Below, in pieces: positions 48,925 to 58,589 of a DNA stretch of 64,000 bases. How positions within the stretch are numbered: position 1 is the first letter of the stretch; every line of letters begins with the position of its first letter. The stretch is taken from contig NZ_JAVIWI010000001.1 of assembly GCF_034314085.1 (NCBI RefSeq), positions 2,294,001 through 2,358,000 on the forward strand, written 5' to 3'. Made by a program: the position numbers and the translations under genes. The notes beneath the pieces are model-generated. The model saw only the letters and a program-made list of their open reading frames with translations, was not told where the DNA came from and ran no database searches. This DNA is from Undibacterium sp. 5I1 (GTDB lineage: Bacteria > Pseudomonadota > Gammaproteobacteria > Burkholderiales > Burkholderiaceae_D).

Positions 48925-49698
48925 ATGGATTTAGGCTATGTAGCGTCCGGTTTTGCAGTAGGTATTTTGGTAGGACTGACTGGCGTTGGTGGCGGATCGC
49001 TGATGACACCTTTGTTGACTCTGCTGTTTGGCGTGTCACCTACCGTTGCGGTCGGTACCGACTTAGCATTTGCGTCGATTACTAAAGCGACCGGCACTTT
49101 TACCCATCGCTTACGTGGCACAGTGGACTGGCATGTGGTGCGTTTGCTGTGTTACGGCGCCCTTCCGGCAGCATTGATTGCTACGCTGAGCCTGAAACAT
49201 TTTGGCGCTCTGGATAAAGAAATCGGTCAGATTATTCGTTATTCTATTGCCGGTTCGGTGCTGTTGACCGTGGTCGCCTTACTGTTTAAGTCTAAAATGC
49301 TGGCATGGCTTAATCGCCATCCAGAGAAGCAATTGCAAGGTACGCAATTGGCTGCGGCGACCATCGTTTCTGGCGTTTTGCTGGGCACCTTGGTAACCGT
49401 TTCTTCTATCGGCGCCGGTGCAATTGGCGCGACCTTGCTGGTGATGTTGTACCCACGGATGTCTGCTGCGCACATTGCCGGGACTGACATTGCGTATGCG
49501 GTGCCACTGACTGCCATTGCTGCCGTCGGTCACTGGTGGTTAGGATCAATCAACTGGGAGTTGCTGGGTACCTTGTTAATAGGTTCATTGCCTGGCATTA
49601 CGATAGGCTCCATGGCGGCGCGTGCCGTACCAGAAAAATTTTTGCGTGGACTATTAGCTACAACCTTAACTATTGTTGCCGCTAAGCTGGTTCTTTAA
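48925..49698 (+). CDS. TauE/SafE-family sulfite/sulfoacetate-type exporter
   Basis: 257 aa with eight membrane helices in two halves: GFAVGILVGLTGVGGGSLMTPLL and GVLLGTLVTVSSIGAGAIGATLL, the duplicated TSUP core. Members move sulfite, sulfonates or other anions. Placed 36 bases before cysI, it may export excess sulfite or import a sulfur anion in sulfate assimilation. The exact substrate is inferred from context. Confidence 0.9.
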   Translation: MDLGYVASGFAVGILVGLTGVGGGSLMTPLLTLLFGVSPTVAVGTDLAFASITKATGTFTHRLRGTVDWHVVRLLCYGALPAALIATLSLKHFGALDKEIGQIIRYSIAGSVLLTVVALLFKSKMLAWLNRHPEKQLQGTQLAAATIVSGVLLGTLVTVSSIGAGAIGATLLVMLYPRMSAAHIAGTDIAYAVPLTAIAAVGHWWLGSINWELLGTLLIGSLPGITIGSMAARAVPEKFLRGLLATTLTIVAAKLVL

Positions 49699-49734
49699 AC
49701 TGTAATTTTGAGCGTATTTTTTTAGGACCTCACA

Positions 49735-51441
49735 ATGTATCGCTACGATCAACACGATCATCAAATTATCAAAGAACGTATCGCTCAATACCGCGATCAA
49801 GTACGTCGCCGCTTGTCGAACGAGTTGACGGAAGAAGAGTTCTTACCGCTGCGTTTGCAAAACGGTTTATACATGCAGCGCCACGCCTACATGTTACGTG
49901 TAGCGGTACCTTACGGCATGTTGTCTTCTACCCAGATGCGTAAGTTTGCCCACATCGCACGTAAATACGATCGCGGTTATGGCCACTTTACGACACGTCA
50001 AAATATCCAGTACAACTGGATCACACTGGAAGAAACGCCGACCATTTTAGAAGAACTGGCATCGGTAGAAATGCACGCCATTCAAACATCCGGTAACTGT
50101 ATGCGCAATATCACTTCGGATGAATTTGCCGGCGTTGCTGCGGATGAGATCATTGATCCACGTCCTTATGCAGAAATTTTGCGTCAGTGGACAACCTTCC
50201 ATCCCGAGTTTGCGTATTTGCCGCGTAAGTTTAAGATCGCCATCAATGGTTCCTTAGAAGATCGTGCTGCCATCGCAGTGCATGACATCGGCTTAACGGT
50301 GGTGCATAACGAACAAGGTGAAGTCGGTTTTAAAGTTATGGTTGGCGGCGGCATGGGTCGCACACCGATACTTGGCAGCGTGATCCGTGAGTTTTTGCCG
50401 TGGCAACACGTGATGACTTACCTGGAAGCGATCCTGCGTATTTATAACCAATACGGTCGCCGTGACAACAAGTACAAAGCGCGTATCAAAATCCTGGTAA
50501 AAGCCATCGGCGCTGATGTATTCGCCCAGCAAGTAGAAGAGGAATGGGCCGACATAAAGGATGGTCCAGCGACTCTGACAAAAGAAGAATTGCAGCGTGT
50601 TGCGTCTTACTTCAGTACGCCCGCGTATTCCACATTGCCTGCAACTGATGCTAGCTATGAACAACATAAGCAAGACAATAAAGCCTTCGCTAATTGGGTA
50701 AAACGTAATGTCAAACCACATAAAGTTGCGGGCTATGCAAGCGTAGTCTTGTCATTGAAAAAGCCAGGCGTGCCGCCAGGTGATGCAACTGCGGAGCAAA
50801 TGGATTTTATGGCGGATCTGGCAGATCGTTATAGCTTCGCTGAACTACGCGTCACACATGAACAAAATATCGTGCTGTCTGATGTACAGGAATCTGCCTT
50901 ATTCGCGCTCTGGCAAGAAGCAAAAGCGCATGGACTGGCAACACCGAATGTTGGCTTATTGACCGATATGATTTGCTGCCCGGGCGGTGATTTCTGCTCG
51001 CTGGCAAATGCAAAGTCAATTCCGATTGCGCTCGATATTACAGACCGTTTCGCCGATCTCGACTATCTGCATGATATCGGTGATTTAGAACTCAATATGT
51101 CGGGCTGTATTAATGCCTGCGGTCATCACCACGTCGGCAATATTGGTATCTTGGGTGTGGACAAAGATGGTAGCGAGTTTTACCAGGTCTCGATTGGTGG
51201 TGCGCAGGGCAACAAAGCCGCGATTGGCAAAATCATCGGCCCATCGTTCTCAGCTGGACAAATGCCAGAGGTGATCGAACGTATTATCCAAGTGTATTTA
51301 CGTGACCGTATTGAGAACGAACGTTTTATTGATACCGCTCAGCGTTTAGGTATTGTGCCGTTTAAAGAATATGTCTATGCCACACCGATCAAAACGCTGG
51401 AACATTACGGCGAAGATGCTGGTGCGGCAGTGTCGTACTGA
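49735..51441 (+). CDS. cysI: ferredoxin-type assimilatory sulfite (nitrite/sulfite) reductase
   Basis: 568 aa. The siroheme/4Fe-4S cysteines are intact: CCPGGDFCSLA and GCINACGHHHVGN. The N-terminal half begins with the usual GHFTTRQNIQYNW motif. Reduces sulfite to sulfide with six electrons. The family also includes nitrite reductases, but its place before DUF934, cysH and cysDN identifies it as the sulfite enzyme. No cysJ flavoprotein subunit is encoded here, so ferredoxin is the likely donor. Confidence 0.92.
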   Translation: MYRYDQHDHQIIKERIAQYRDQVRRRLSNELTEEEFLPLRLQNGLYMQRHAYMLRVAVPYGMLSSTQMRKFAHIARKYDRGYGHFTTRQNIQYNWITLEETPTILEELASVEMHAIQTSGNCMRNITSDEFAGVAADEIIDPRPYAEILRQWTTFHPEFAYLPRKFKIAINGSLEDRAAIAVHDIGLTVVHNEQGEVGFKVMVGGGMGRTPILGSVIREFLPWQHVMTYLEAILRIYNQYGRRDNKYKARIKILVKAIGADVFAQQVEEEWADIKDGPATLTKEELQRVASYFSTPAYSTLPATDASYEQHKQDNKAFANWVKRNVKPHKVAGYASVVLSLKKPGVPPGDATAEQMDFMADLADRYSFAELRVTHEQNIVLSDVQESALFALWQEAKAHGLATPNVGLLTDMICCPGGDFCSLANAKSIPIALDITDRFADLDYLHDIGDLELNMSGCINACGHHHVGNIGILGVDKDGSEFYQVSIGGAQGNKAAIGKIIGPSFSAGQMPEVIERIIQVYLRDRIENERFIDTAQRLGIVPFKEYVYATPIKTLEHYGEDAGAAVSY

Positions 51442-51464
51442 TCTATTTTTGAGAAAGAATTTAT

Positions 51465-51998
51465 ATGCGTGAAATAATCAAAGATAAGACCATCGTTCAG
51501 GACAACTGGGCAGTATTACGCCTAGCTGAGGGCGAGACGCCAGATGCTGTCGCCATTCCAACGGGCAAAGTCATTGTGCCGCTAAAAGTATGGCAATTGC
51601 AACGTGAATCATTGGCTAAACGTCAGCAAGAATCGCAAGATATTGCCATCTGGTTTGGTAGTGATGAACAAGCGAAGGAATTAAAAGAGGATCTATCACT
51701 GTTCAAGTTAGTGGCAGTTGATTTTCCTAAATTTTCGGATGGCCGTGGTTACTCGATTGCCTACAATTTAAGATCACGTTTTGGTTTTAAAGGTGAAGTA
51801 CGCGCAATCGGTGATGTGTTACGTGACCAGTTATTTTATATGCAGCGTGTTGGATTTAATGCCTTTGCAACGCGTGAAGATCGCAGTATTCAAGACGCGA
51901 TCAAAGGTCTGACTGACTTCAGCGAAAAGTATCAGACCTCATGGGATGAGAAGAACCCGCTATTCCGTCGTGAGCATAGGACTACGGAGCACATATGA
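51465..51998 (+). CDS. DUF934 sulfur-assimilation protein
   Basis: 177 aa. The family core includes VAIPTGKVIVPLKVWQL, then AVDFPKFSDGRGYSIAYNLRSRFGFKGEVRAIGDVLRDQLFYMQRVGF. DUF934 proteins sit directly after cysI in betaproteobacteria and are thought to assist sulfite reductase, though the mechanism is unproven. The stop overlaps cysH by 4 bases. Confidence 0.9.
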   Translation: MREIIKDKTIVQDNWAVLRLAEGETPDAVAIPTGKVIVPLKVWQLQRESLAKRQQESQDIAIWFGSDEQAKELKEDLSLFKLVAVDFPKFSDGRGYSIAYNLRSRFGFKGEVRAIGDVLRDQLFYMQRVGFNAFATREDRSIQDAIKGLTDFSEKYQTSWDEKNPLFRREHRTTEHI

Positions 51999-52744
51999 GC
52001 GATTTTACAAATGAGCTAGCCGATAAATTGTCGGGTAAATTATCGGATAAATTGTTAGACACTAAGGCCACGCTACAACGCATCGCTACAGAATTTTCCC
52101 CGGCTGTGTTTGCCTCTAGTCTGGCGGCAGAAGACATGGTATTGACCGATCTGATCTTGCGCAACAAACTTGCCATCGGTATTTTTTCGCTTGAAACAGG
52201 TCGCTTGCATGCAGAAACGTTGGGCATGCTAGACAAGATCAAAGAAGTCTATGGCTCTGAGATTCATTTATTTAAGCCTGAACCAGAAGCAGTTGCAAAT
52301 TACGTTGCGCAAAATGGTTTAAACGCGTTTTACGATAGCGTAGAAATGCGCAAAGAATGCTGCCGTATCCGTAAAGTAGAACCACTCAATCGCGCATTAT
52401 CTGGCAATAAAGCATGGGTGACAGGACAGCGCCGTTCTCAAGCAACAACGCGTACAGAACTCGCTGTACAAGAAGATGATGCGGCGCATGGTATGCAAAA
52501 ATTCAATCCCTTGGCCGATTGGTCAGAGGAAGATGTCTGGCACTATATTCGCAGTAATAATGTGCCTTATAACCCTTTGCATGACAAAGGCTATCCATCA
52601 ATTGGTTGTGAGCCGTGTACTCGCGCAATTACGCCTGGTGAGGATGTACGCGCAGGCCGCTGGTGGTGGGAAAATCCTGAATCAAAAGAATGTGGTTTAC
52701 ATGTGGTTGATGGCAAGCTCATCAGAATTAAATCTGTTGCCTGA
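51995..52744 (+). CDS. cysH: adenylyl-sulfate (APS) reductase, assimilatory
   Basis: 249 aa. Cys122-Cys123 and Cys205-Cys208 are the 4Fe-4S pairs, and the catalytic Cys233 lies in KECGLH. The paired cysteines mark an APS-type reductase rather than the iron-free PAPS enzyme. SSLAAEDMVLTD and GQRRSQATTR bind the nucleotide. It reduces APS to sulfite with thioredoxin. No cysC kinase is in the block, which agrees. ATG overlaps the DUF934 stop. Confidence 0.95.
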   Translation: MSDFTNELADKLSGKLSDKLLDTKATLQRIATEFSPAVFASSLAAEDMVLTDLILRNKLAIGIFSLETGRLHAETLGMLDKIKEVYGSEIHLFKPEPEAVANYVAQNGLNAFYDSVEMRKECCRIRKVEPLNRALSGNKAWVTGQRRSQATTRTELAVQEDDAAHGMQKFNPLADWSEEDVWHYIRSNNVPYNPLHDKGYPSIGCEPCTRAITPGEDVRAGRWWWENPESKECGLHVVDGKLIRIKSVA

Positions 52745-52817
52745 AGATAGATAAATAAATAGTGATAGCTAAGCAGTAGTAATTCAAAAGTCATAGCCCA
52801 ACAGTCAAAAGAAGATT

Positions 52818-53753
52818 ATGAATACAGTCGTGGAAAAACAATTTATCGATGCAGCGAGTAATCGCCATCTGGATTGGCTAGAATCCGAAGCCATCCATAT
52901 CATGCGTGAAGTCGCTGCTGAGTGCGCTAATCCTGCCTTACTATTTTCTGGCGGCAAGGATTCTGTTGTGATGCTGCGTATCGCAGAGAAGGCTTTTCGC
53001 CCGGGCAAATTCCCCTTCCCTTTAGTGCATATTGATACGGGTCATAACTTTGCCGAGGTCATCACTTTCCGCGACAAGAAAGTAGCTGAACTGGGTGAGC
53101 GATTGATTGTTGGATCGGTGGAAGACTCAATCAAACGCGGCACCGTACGATTACGGAATCCCTTAACCGATTCTCGTAATGCAGCCCAGGCTGTGACACT
53201 ACTGGAAACCATCGCGGCACATAAATTTGACGCTTGTATGGGCGGTGCGCGCCGTGATGAAGAAAAAGCGCGTGCAAAAGAACGGATATTTTCCTTCCGC
53301 GACGAGTTCGGTCAATGGAATCCAAAAGCGCAACGACCAGAATTGTGGGACCTGTATAACACTCGCGTCCATCCTGGCGAAAACATGCGTGTGTTCCCTA
53401 TTTCTAACTGGACCGAGCTGGATGTCTGGCAATATATCGCACGTGAAAAATTGGAATTACCATCCATTTATTTTGCTCATGAGCGTCAGGTTATTCCACG
53501 CAATGGCTTATTAGTCCCTTTGACAGAGTTGACACCAGCACGCGATGGCGAGACGGTAGAAACACAAGTGGTCCGCTTCCGTACCGTCGGCGATATCTCT
53601 TGCACCTGCCCAGTGTCATCCGACGCTGCGACAGTAGATGCCATCATTGCAGAGACAGCGATTACCCAAATCACTGAGCGCGGTGCAACCCGCATGGATG
53701 ATCAGACATCAGAATCCTCAATGGAAAAACGTAAAAAAGAAGGATATTTCTAA
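52818..53753 (+). CDS. cysD: sulfate adenylyltransferase subunit 2
   Basis: 311 aa. The PP-loop motif SGGKDSVVML lies near residue 39-48, with GGARRDEEKARAKERIFSFRDEFGQWNPK downstream. CysD makes APS from ATP and sulfate, driven by the GTPase CysN. ATG follows cysH by 73 bases and the stop overlaps cysN. Confidence 0.97.
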   Translation: MNTVVEKQFIDAASNRHLDWLESEAIHIMREVAAECANPALLFSGGKDSVVMLRIAEKAFRPGKFPFPLVHIDTGHNFAEVITFRDKKVAELGERLIVGSVEDSIKRGTVRLRNPLTDSRNAAQAVTLLETIAAHKFDACMGGARRDEEKARAKERIFSFRDEFGQWNPKAQRPELWDLYNTRVHPGENMRVFPISNWTELDVWQYIAREKLELPSIYFAHERQVIPRNGLLVPLTELTPARDGETVETQVVRFRTVGDISCTCPVSSDAATVDAIIAETAITQITERGATRMDDQTSESSMEKRKKEGYF

Positions 53754-55093
53754 TGGCTACTTTGAATACGGCTGTGGCACCCATTTTAGCTGACGCTACC
53801 AGAGAACGCGGGCTACTACGCTTCATCACCGCAGGCTCAGTTGATGACGGCAAAAGTACGCTGATTGGTCGCTTACTCTTCGACAGTAAGGGTATTTTTG
53901 CTGATCAGTTAGATGCCATGTCGCGTGCCAAACATAAACGTACTGTCGGTGACACCATTGACTTATCCTTGCTGACCGATGGCTTAGAAGCCGAGCGTGA
54001 ACAAGGTATTACGATCGACGTTGCTTATCGTTATTTTGCAACGCCTAAGCGCAAGTTCATTATTGCTGATACCCCGGGACATGAGCAATACACACGCAAT
54101 ATGGTGACAGGCGCATCCACCGCTGATGCTGTGATCATTTTGATTGACGTTTCTAAGGTCAAATTAGGTGATGACGGCAGCGTGGATTTACTCACACAAA
54201 CCAAACGCCACTCGGCTATTGCGCACTTGCTGCAAATCGAACATGTGGTTGTTGCTGTAAATAAAATGGATTTGGTTAATTACGACCAAACTGTTTATGA
54301 TCGCATCGTCGCTGCCTACCAAACATTCGCACAACAATTGGGCCTGAAAGATATTCACCCGATTCCGCTCTCTGCGTTGGCTGGTGATAACGTCGTTACG
54401 GCGAGTGATAAGCTGGCTTGGTATCAAGGCCCGACCTTGATTGAGTTACTGGAATCACTCAGCGTGTATGACGATTGCCATGACGAGCCGTTCCGTTTTC
54501 CGGTACAACTGGTAGCGCGTCATAACGGTCACGAAGCCAATGATTTCCGTGGCTATATGGGTCGAATCGAAGCTGGGAAAGTCAGCGTCGGTGACAAATT
54601 AGTAGTACAGCCTGGCGGACAATCTGCGACCGTCAAAGAGATTTTGACATTGGATGGTTCTTTACCATTTGCAGTGGTTGGTCAGTCTGTGACGATCTTG
54701 CTGGACGAGTATCTGGATATTTCACGCGGTGACATGCTGGCCGCTGCTAGTCGCCCCGCAACTCAGCTTAAAACATTGCAAGCCGATTTGTGCTGGTTAT
54801 CAGAAGATGCGATGGATATTGGCCGCAAATATTGGATTAAACACACGACCAAACAAGTAGCGGCAAAGGTAACGGCGATTGATACCTTATTAGATATCAA
54901 CACGCAGGAGCGACGCACCGCAACAACGCTAAAACTCAATGATATAGCTACCGTCACGATCAACGTGGCGCAGCCATTGGCAGTCGATGCCTACGATGAT
55001 TTGCGTTCGACCGGTGCGTTTATTTTAATTGATGAAGTGACCCACCAGACAGTGGCGGCTGGTATGATCAAATTAACTGAATCTACAGTCTAA
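53753..55093 (+). CDS. cysN: sulfate adenylyltransferase subunit 1 (GTPase)
   Basis: 446 aa. GTPase motifs: GSVDDGKSTLIGRLL, DTPGHEQYTRNMVTGAS, NKMDL. An EF-Tu-like beta-barrel C-terminal half follows. No CysC kinase domain is fused, so sulfate goes only to APS. The stop of cysD and the ATG share TAATG. Confidence 0.97.
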   Translation: MATLNTAVAPILADATRERGLLRFITAGSVDDGKSTLIGRLLFDSKGIFADQLDAMSRAKHKRTVGDTIDLSLLTDGLEAEREQGITIDVAYRYFATPKRKFIIADTPGHEQYTRNMVTGASTADAVIILIDVSKVKLGDDGSVDLLTQTKRHSAIAHLLQIEHVVVAVNKMDLVNYDQTVYDRIVAAYQTFAQQLGLKDIHPIPLSALAGDNVVTASDKLAWYQGPTLIELLESLSVYDDCHDEPFRFPVQLVARHNGHEANDFRGYMGRIEAGKVSVGDKLVVQPGGQSATVKEILTLDGSLPFAVVGQSVTILLDEYLDISRGDMLAAASRPATQLKTLQADLCWLSEDAMDIGRKYWIKHTTKQVAAKVTAIDTLLDINTQERRTATTLKLNDIATVTINVAQPLAVDAYDDLRSTGAFILIDEVTHQTVAAGMIKLTESTV

Positions 55094-55108
55094 GCTGACA
55101 AAACTATT

Positions 55109-55828
55109 ATGCAGAAACCGGGCGGCAAAGTTTATTTAATTGGTGCTGGCCCCGGTGCTGCTGACCTCATTACCGTACGCGGTGCTCGCCTGCTGGCGCA
55201 AGCAGAGGTTGTTTTGCATGATGCCCTGGTAACGCCAGAAATGCTGGCACTTTGCCCGCAAGCGGTAAAAATTTCAGTCGGTAAACGTAGTGGCCAACGC
55301 TCTGCCGCACAATCGCAAATCAATCAACAAATCCTTGAATGTGCACAGCACTACAGCCTTGTGGTGCGTCTTAAAGGCGGCGATCCTATGTTGTTTGGGC
55401 GTGCCGATGAAGAGCTTACGGCTATGGAGCAAGCGGGTATTGAATATGCCATTGTGCCTGGCATCACCACTGCCGTTGCCGCCGCAGCCAGCGCCTGCCA
55501 GCCGTTGACAAAACGTGGCATCGCCCGCAGCGTTGCTTTCTTTACCTCAAGCACAGCACCGGGCGAAACATCAGATACTCGCATACCAGAATGCGATACC
55601 TTGATTCAATACATGGGCGGCAAAGAAGCTGCATTAACAGCACAGAGATTGCTGGCTTCAGGCTATCAGCCGGACTTACCAGTCGTCGTGATAGAAAATT
55701 GCAGTCGTCCAAATGAACGTATTTTGCGACTGCAATTAAAAGAATTAGAGGATGGTCTTAGCGATCGCGAAGGACCGGTGCTGGTGATGATAGGTGAAGC
55801 GATGAGAAGCAGATTCGGCCAAACCTAG
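55109..55828 (+). CDS. cobA: uroporphyrinogen-III C-methyltransferase
   Basis: 239 aa. SAM methyltransferase motifs: YLIGAGPGAADLITVRGARLL (first), VVRLKGGDPMLFGRADEE (second) and GITTAVAAAASACQPLTKRG. It makes precorrin-2, the first step to siroheme for CysI, and does not carry the CysG dehydrogenase/chelatase domain; CbiX (55894) could provide the Fe-chelation. The last gene of the sulfate block. Confidence 0.94.
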   Translation: MQKPGGKVYLIGAGPGAADLITVRGARLLAQAEVVLHDALVTPEMLALCPQAVKISVGKRSGQRSAAQSQINQQILECAQHYSLVVRLKGGDPMLFGRADEELTAMEQAGIEYAIVPGITTAVAAAASACQPLTKRGIARSVAFFTSSTAPGETSDTRIPECDTLIQYMGGKEAALTAQRLLASGYQPDLPVVVIENCSRPNERILRLQLKELEDGLSDREGPVLVMIGEAMRSRFGQT

Positions 55829-55893
55829 CCCAGAATCTGAGCCTGCCGCTAGCCCTGACTCTAGCCACACATCTAGTCCGACCATACCTTAAA

Positions 55894-56268
55894 TTACATC
55901 ACTTTAATGCAATAGTCACGAATTGCAGCTAACACCATGGCGTCTTCGCCGACAGCTTCTGCGACCTTGATCGTCAGGCCCGCATAGTCCGATCTTAGCT
56001 GATCAAGCAATATCGGCAAATCACGCAAAACATGACCGCCCTGCCCCAAAAAAATAGGCACGATGCTTATTTCTGTAATGTCATTGTCTACCATCTGCTT
56101 GACCAAATCTGGCAAGCTCGGCGTCATAAACTCTAGAAACGCCAAGGCAACCGTGACACCGGGCAAACTAGCCTGAGTCATTTGCTGCAAGCGTTGAAAA
56201 GGTGCTGCCCAACGTGGATCACGTGCACCATGCGCGAATAAAATCTGAGCTTGTTTTTTGATCGTCAC
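55894..56268 (-). CDS. cbiX: CbiX-family sirohydrochlorin chelatase
   Basis: 124 aa, the short single-domain form. The metal-binding His is in LFAHGARDPRW and a second in GQGGHVLRDLP. It inserts Fe (or Co) into sirohydrochlorin, completing siroheme with CobA. It lies 2 bases after lptG on the minus strand, so it shares that transcript, and is convergent with cobA. Confidence 0.88.
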   Translation of the reverse strand: MTIKKQAQILFAHGARDPRWAAPFQRLQQMTQASLPGVTVALAFLEFMTPSLPDLVKQMVDNDITEISIVPIFLGQGGHVLRDLPILLDQLRSDYAGLTIKVAEAVGEDAMVLAAIRDYCIKVM

Positions 56269-56270
56269 GA

Positions 56271-57401
56271 TTAATGTCTTTCCACCATCCAGAGTGCAAT
56301 TATTGCCAGTATTAAAAATATGATGCTAGGTACTAAGGCTGTCACCAATGCAGGCCAGGTATTTAACATGCCAACATGGGAGAACAGGCTGTTAGTGAGA
56401 TAAAACACCAAGCCAATCATGATGCCACTAAATATTTTTAAGCTTATACCACCACTTCGCGCATGCAGATAAGCAAATGGCAGAGCCAAGGCCATCATTA
56501 CCAGTGTGGCAAACGGATAGGTTAACTTTTTCCAAAAGGCGATTTCATAACGTTTGGTGCCTTGCTTGTTGTCCGCAAGATGCTTGGTGTAAGCGGCCAA
56601 ATCAAATGCCGACATCCGGTCTGGATCTACAAATAGCACGGATAAAATATCAGGCGTAATCTCTGAAATAATATCCATCGTTGCCATTTTTTTGTTAGAT
56701 ACAGCGGCAATATCCGGTGTGGATAAACTTTTTGGAAACGAGGTTTGACTGACATTGGACAAGCGCCATACATTGCCGCCCATGTATTCAGCATTTTCTG
56801 CCAAAATTTCTGTACTTAAATGGAATTGCTGATCCAATTCTAGCAATTTAACTCCGACCAATTGTCCCTTAGGCAGGATTTGTTTCACGTTTAAAAAACG
56901 AGACCCAATCACGTTGCCAGTTAACCCATGCTCTCGCAGCAAATCTTTCGTCCACAAACCAGACCTGAATTCTTGGGTCACAGAACTATTTAGTGCACTG
57001 AGTTTGATTTTTTCAGCCAGCTTGGTAGTCACGGGCGAGACAAATTCACCAAAAACAAAAGTAATCACGACAAATAACAAACCAATTTTTGCCAGCATGC
57101 TGCCAACCATTCCGGTAGACATACTAGCTGCCCGCATGATGGTAAATTCAGAGTTAGATGCGAATTGAGCAAGCACATAGATGGTGCCAATCAAGACGGC
57201 AATTGGCATAAATTCATAAAGATAACCAGGCAAACCTAGCAATACATATTGCACAGCCTGTTGCAGCCGATAACCAGTGTTGTTGATCGACTGAAGTTCT
57301 CCCATTAGATCGAAAAATGCAAAAAGAGCCAGCAAAGCCACCATCACAAACAGGACAGAGCGAATAATCTCTACGCCAAAATAACGCTGTAAAACTCTCA
57401 T
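56271..57401 (-). CDS. lptG: LPS export ABC permease LptG
   Basis: 376 aa. Six helices in the YjgP/YjgQ layout with the large periplasmic domain (about 120-265) between helices 3 and 4. RVLQRYFGVEIIRSVLFVMVALLALFAFFDLM is the first helix. With LptF and LptB2 it lifts lipopolysaccharide from the inner membrane. The start overlaps the lptF stop. Confidence 0.93.
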   Translation of the reverse strand: MRVLQRYFGVEIIRSVLFVMVALLALFAFFDLMGELQSINNTGYRLQQAVQYVLLGLPGYLYEFMPIAVLIGTIYVLAQFASNSEFTIMRAASMSTGMVGSMLAKIGLLFVVITFVFGEFVSPVTTKLAEKIKLSALNSSVTQEFRSGLWTKDLLREHGLTGNVIGSRFLNVKQILPKGQLVGVKLLELDQQFHLSTEILAENAEYMGGNVWRLSNVSQTSFPKSLSTPDIAAVSNKKMATMDIISEITPDILSVLFVDPDRMSAFDLAAYTKHLADNKQGTKRYEIAFWKKLTYPFATLVMMALALPFAYLHARSGGISLKIFSGIMIGLVFYLTNSLFSHVGMLNTWPALVTALVPSIIFLILAIIALWMVERH

Positions 57402-58540
57402 AGTGCGCTCTGTTGTTGATGGTCTTTGCGACGCAACGCAAATTTAGCTTTTGACCATAGCACTGAAGGATGCCAGTTGCTGTTGACATTTAAACGCCAC
57501 GACAACATCAACATCACCGATATTATCGCGAATAAATGCAGTGGCCACCACGCTTTTCCAAAACTGAAACGTCCCTGAACAACAGTTGCTTGCATAATAT
57601 TAACGAACGTCAAATACATAATCACGAGTAACAGAGCCACAATCACGTTCGCGGATCGACCTACCCTTGGATTAACAAATCCCAACGGGATAGCCATCAA
57701 CAACAAAACGATACTCATCAAAGGCAAAGAGACTCTCCACAATAACTCACCGCGATTGAAGTTGGTCGGGTTGTCTAACAACTGCTTTAAAGGGAGTGAC
57801 TTCGCCGATTTGTCGCCCATTTCTGCCGTGGTCTGCGCAGAAACTAAAATGCCATATCGTTCAAATTGCATCATCTGAAAATCTGGCTCCGTAGCTAAGC
57901 CATCGTAACGGCGTCCCTGACTCATCAATAGAAATTTATCGCCATGGGCATCTATTTCCATTTTGCCTTCCTTGGCAACCACGATGCTGGACCGTCCATT
58001 AGTGAAGGTATTTATAAAAATATTTTGCACTTTACTCAGATCGCCTGCTACACCTTCGACAAAAAAGATGCGGTCAGTTGACGCAGACTCCTGGAATTTC
58101 CCGGGGGACACTTTTGCGATATCTTCTCGCTTTTCATATCGTTCTTTCAATTCTGTACTTTGACGATTTGCCCATGGTGTAGCGACTAAACTAAGTACCG
58201 CAGTCGATACAATAATAGGTAAACCGAACAGTAAGACTGGAGTAACCCATTTGCTCAAACTTACACCTGATGCAAACCAGACTACCATTTCGGAATCTTG
58301 ATAAGATCGACTTACGACCATTAAGACCGAAATAAAACCGGTCAAAATTAATAAAATAGGCAGATACTGCAAGGCAGAAAATCCTATTAATTGCACCACA
58401 TCTGCTGATGCGACTTTGCCACCGGCGGCGAGGCCGAGGATTTTGATCAACATCCAAGTAACAGTGATAGTGAAGAGAATCGTGAAGACAGCGCCTGCGG
58501 CACTGAGTAATTCACGTCGAAGCGCGCGCTGAAAAATCAT
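57398..58540 (-). CDS. lptF: LPS export ABC permease LptF
   Basis: 380 aa. Six helices with a periplasmic jellyroll domain, the same layout as LptG. IFQRALRRELLSAAGAVFTILFTITVTWML is the first helix. Divergent from pepA, a conserved arrangement in beta- and gammaproteobacteria. A 49-base gap contains both promoters. Confidence 0.94.
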   Translation of the reverse strand: MIFQRALRRELLSAAGAVFTILFTITVTWMLIKILGLAAGGKVASADVVQLIGFSALQYLPILLILTGFISVLMVVSRSYQDSEMVVWFASGVSLSKWVTPVLLFGLPIIVSTAVLSLVATPWANRQSTELKERYEKREDIAKVSPGKFQESASTDRIFFVEGVAGDLSKVQNIFINTFTNGRSSIVVAKEGKMEIDAHGDKFLLMSQGRRYDGLATEPDFQMMQFERYGILVSAQTTAEMGDKSAKSLPLKQLLDNPTNFNRGELLWRVSLPLMSIVLLLMAIPLGFVNPRVGRSANVIVALLLVIMYLTFVNIMQATVVQGRFSFGKAWWPLHLFAIISVMLMLSWRLNVNSNWHPSVLWSKAKFALRRKDHQQQSAL

Positions 58541-58589
58541 GGAGGGTTATAATATCGTTTTTTACGAGACTTACAAAGAGGAGTAATAC

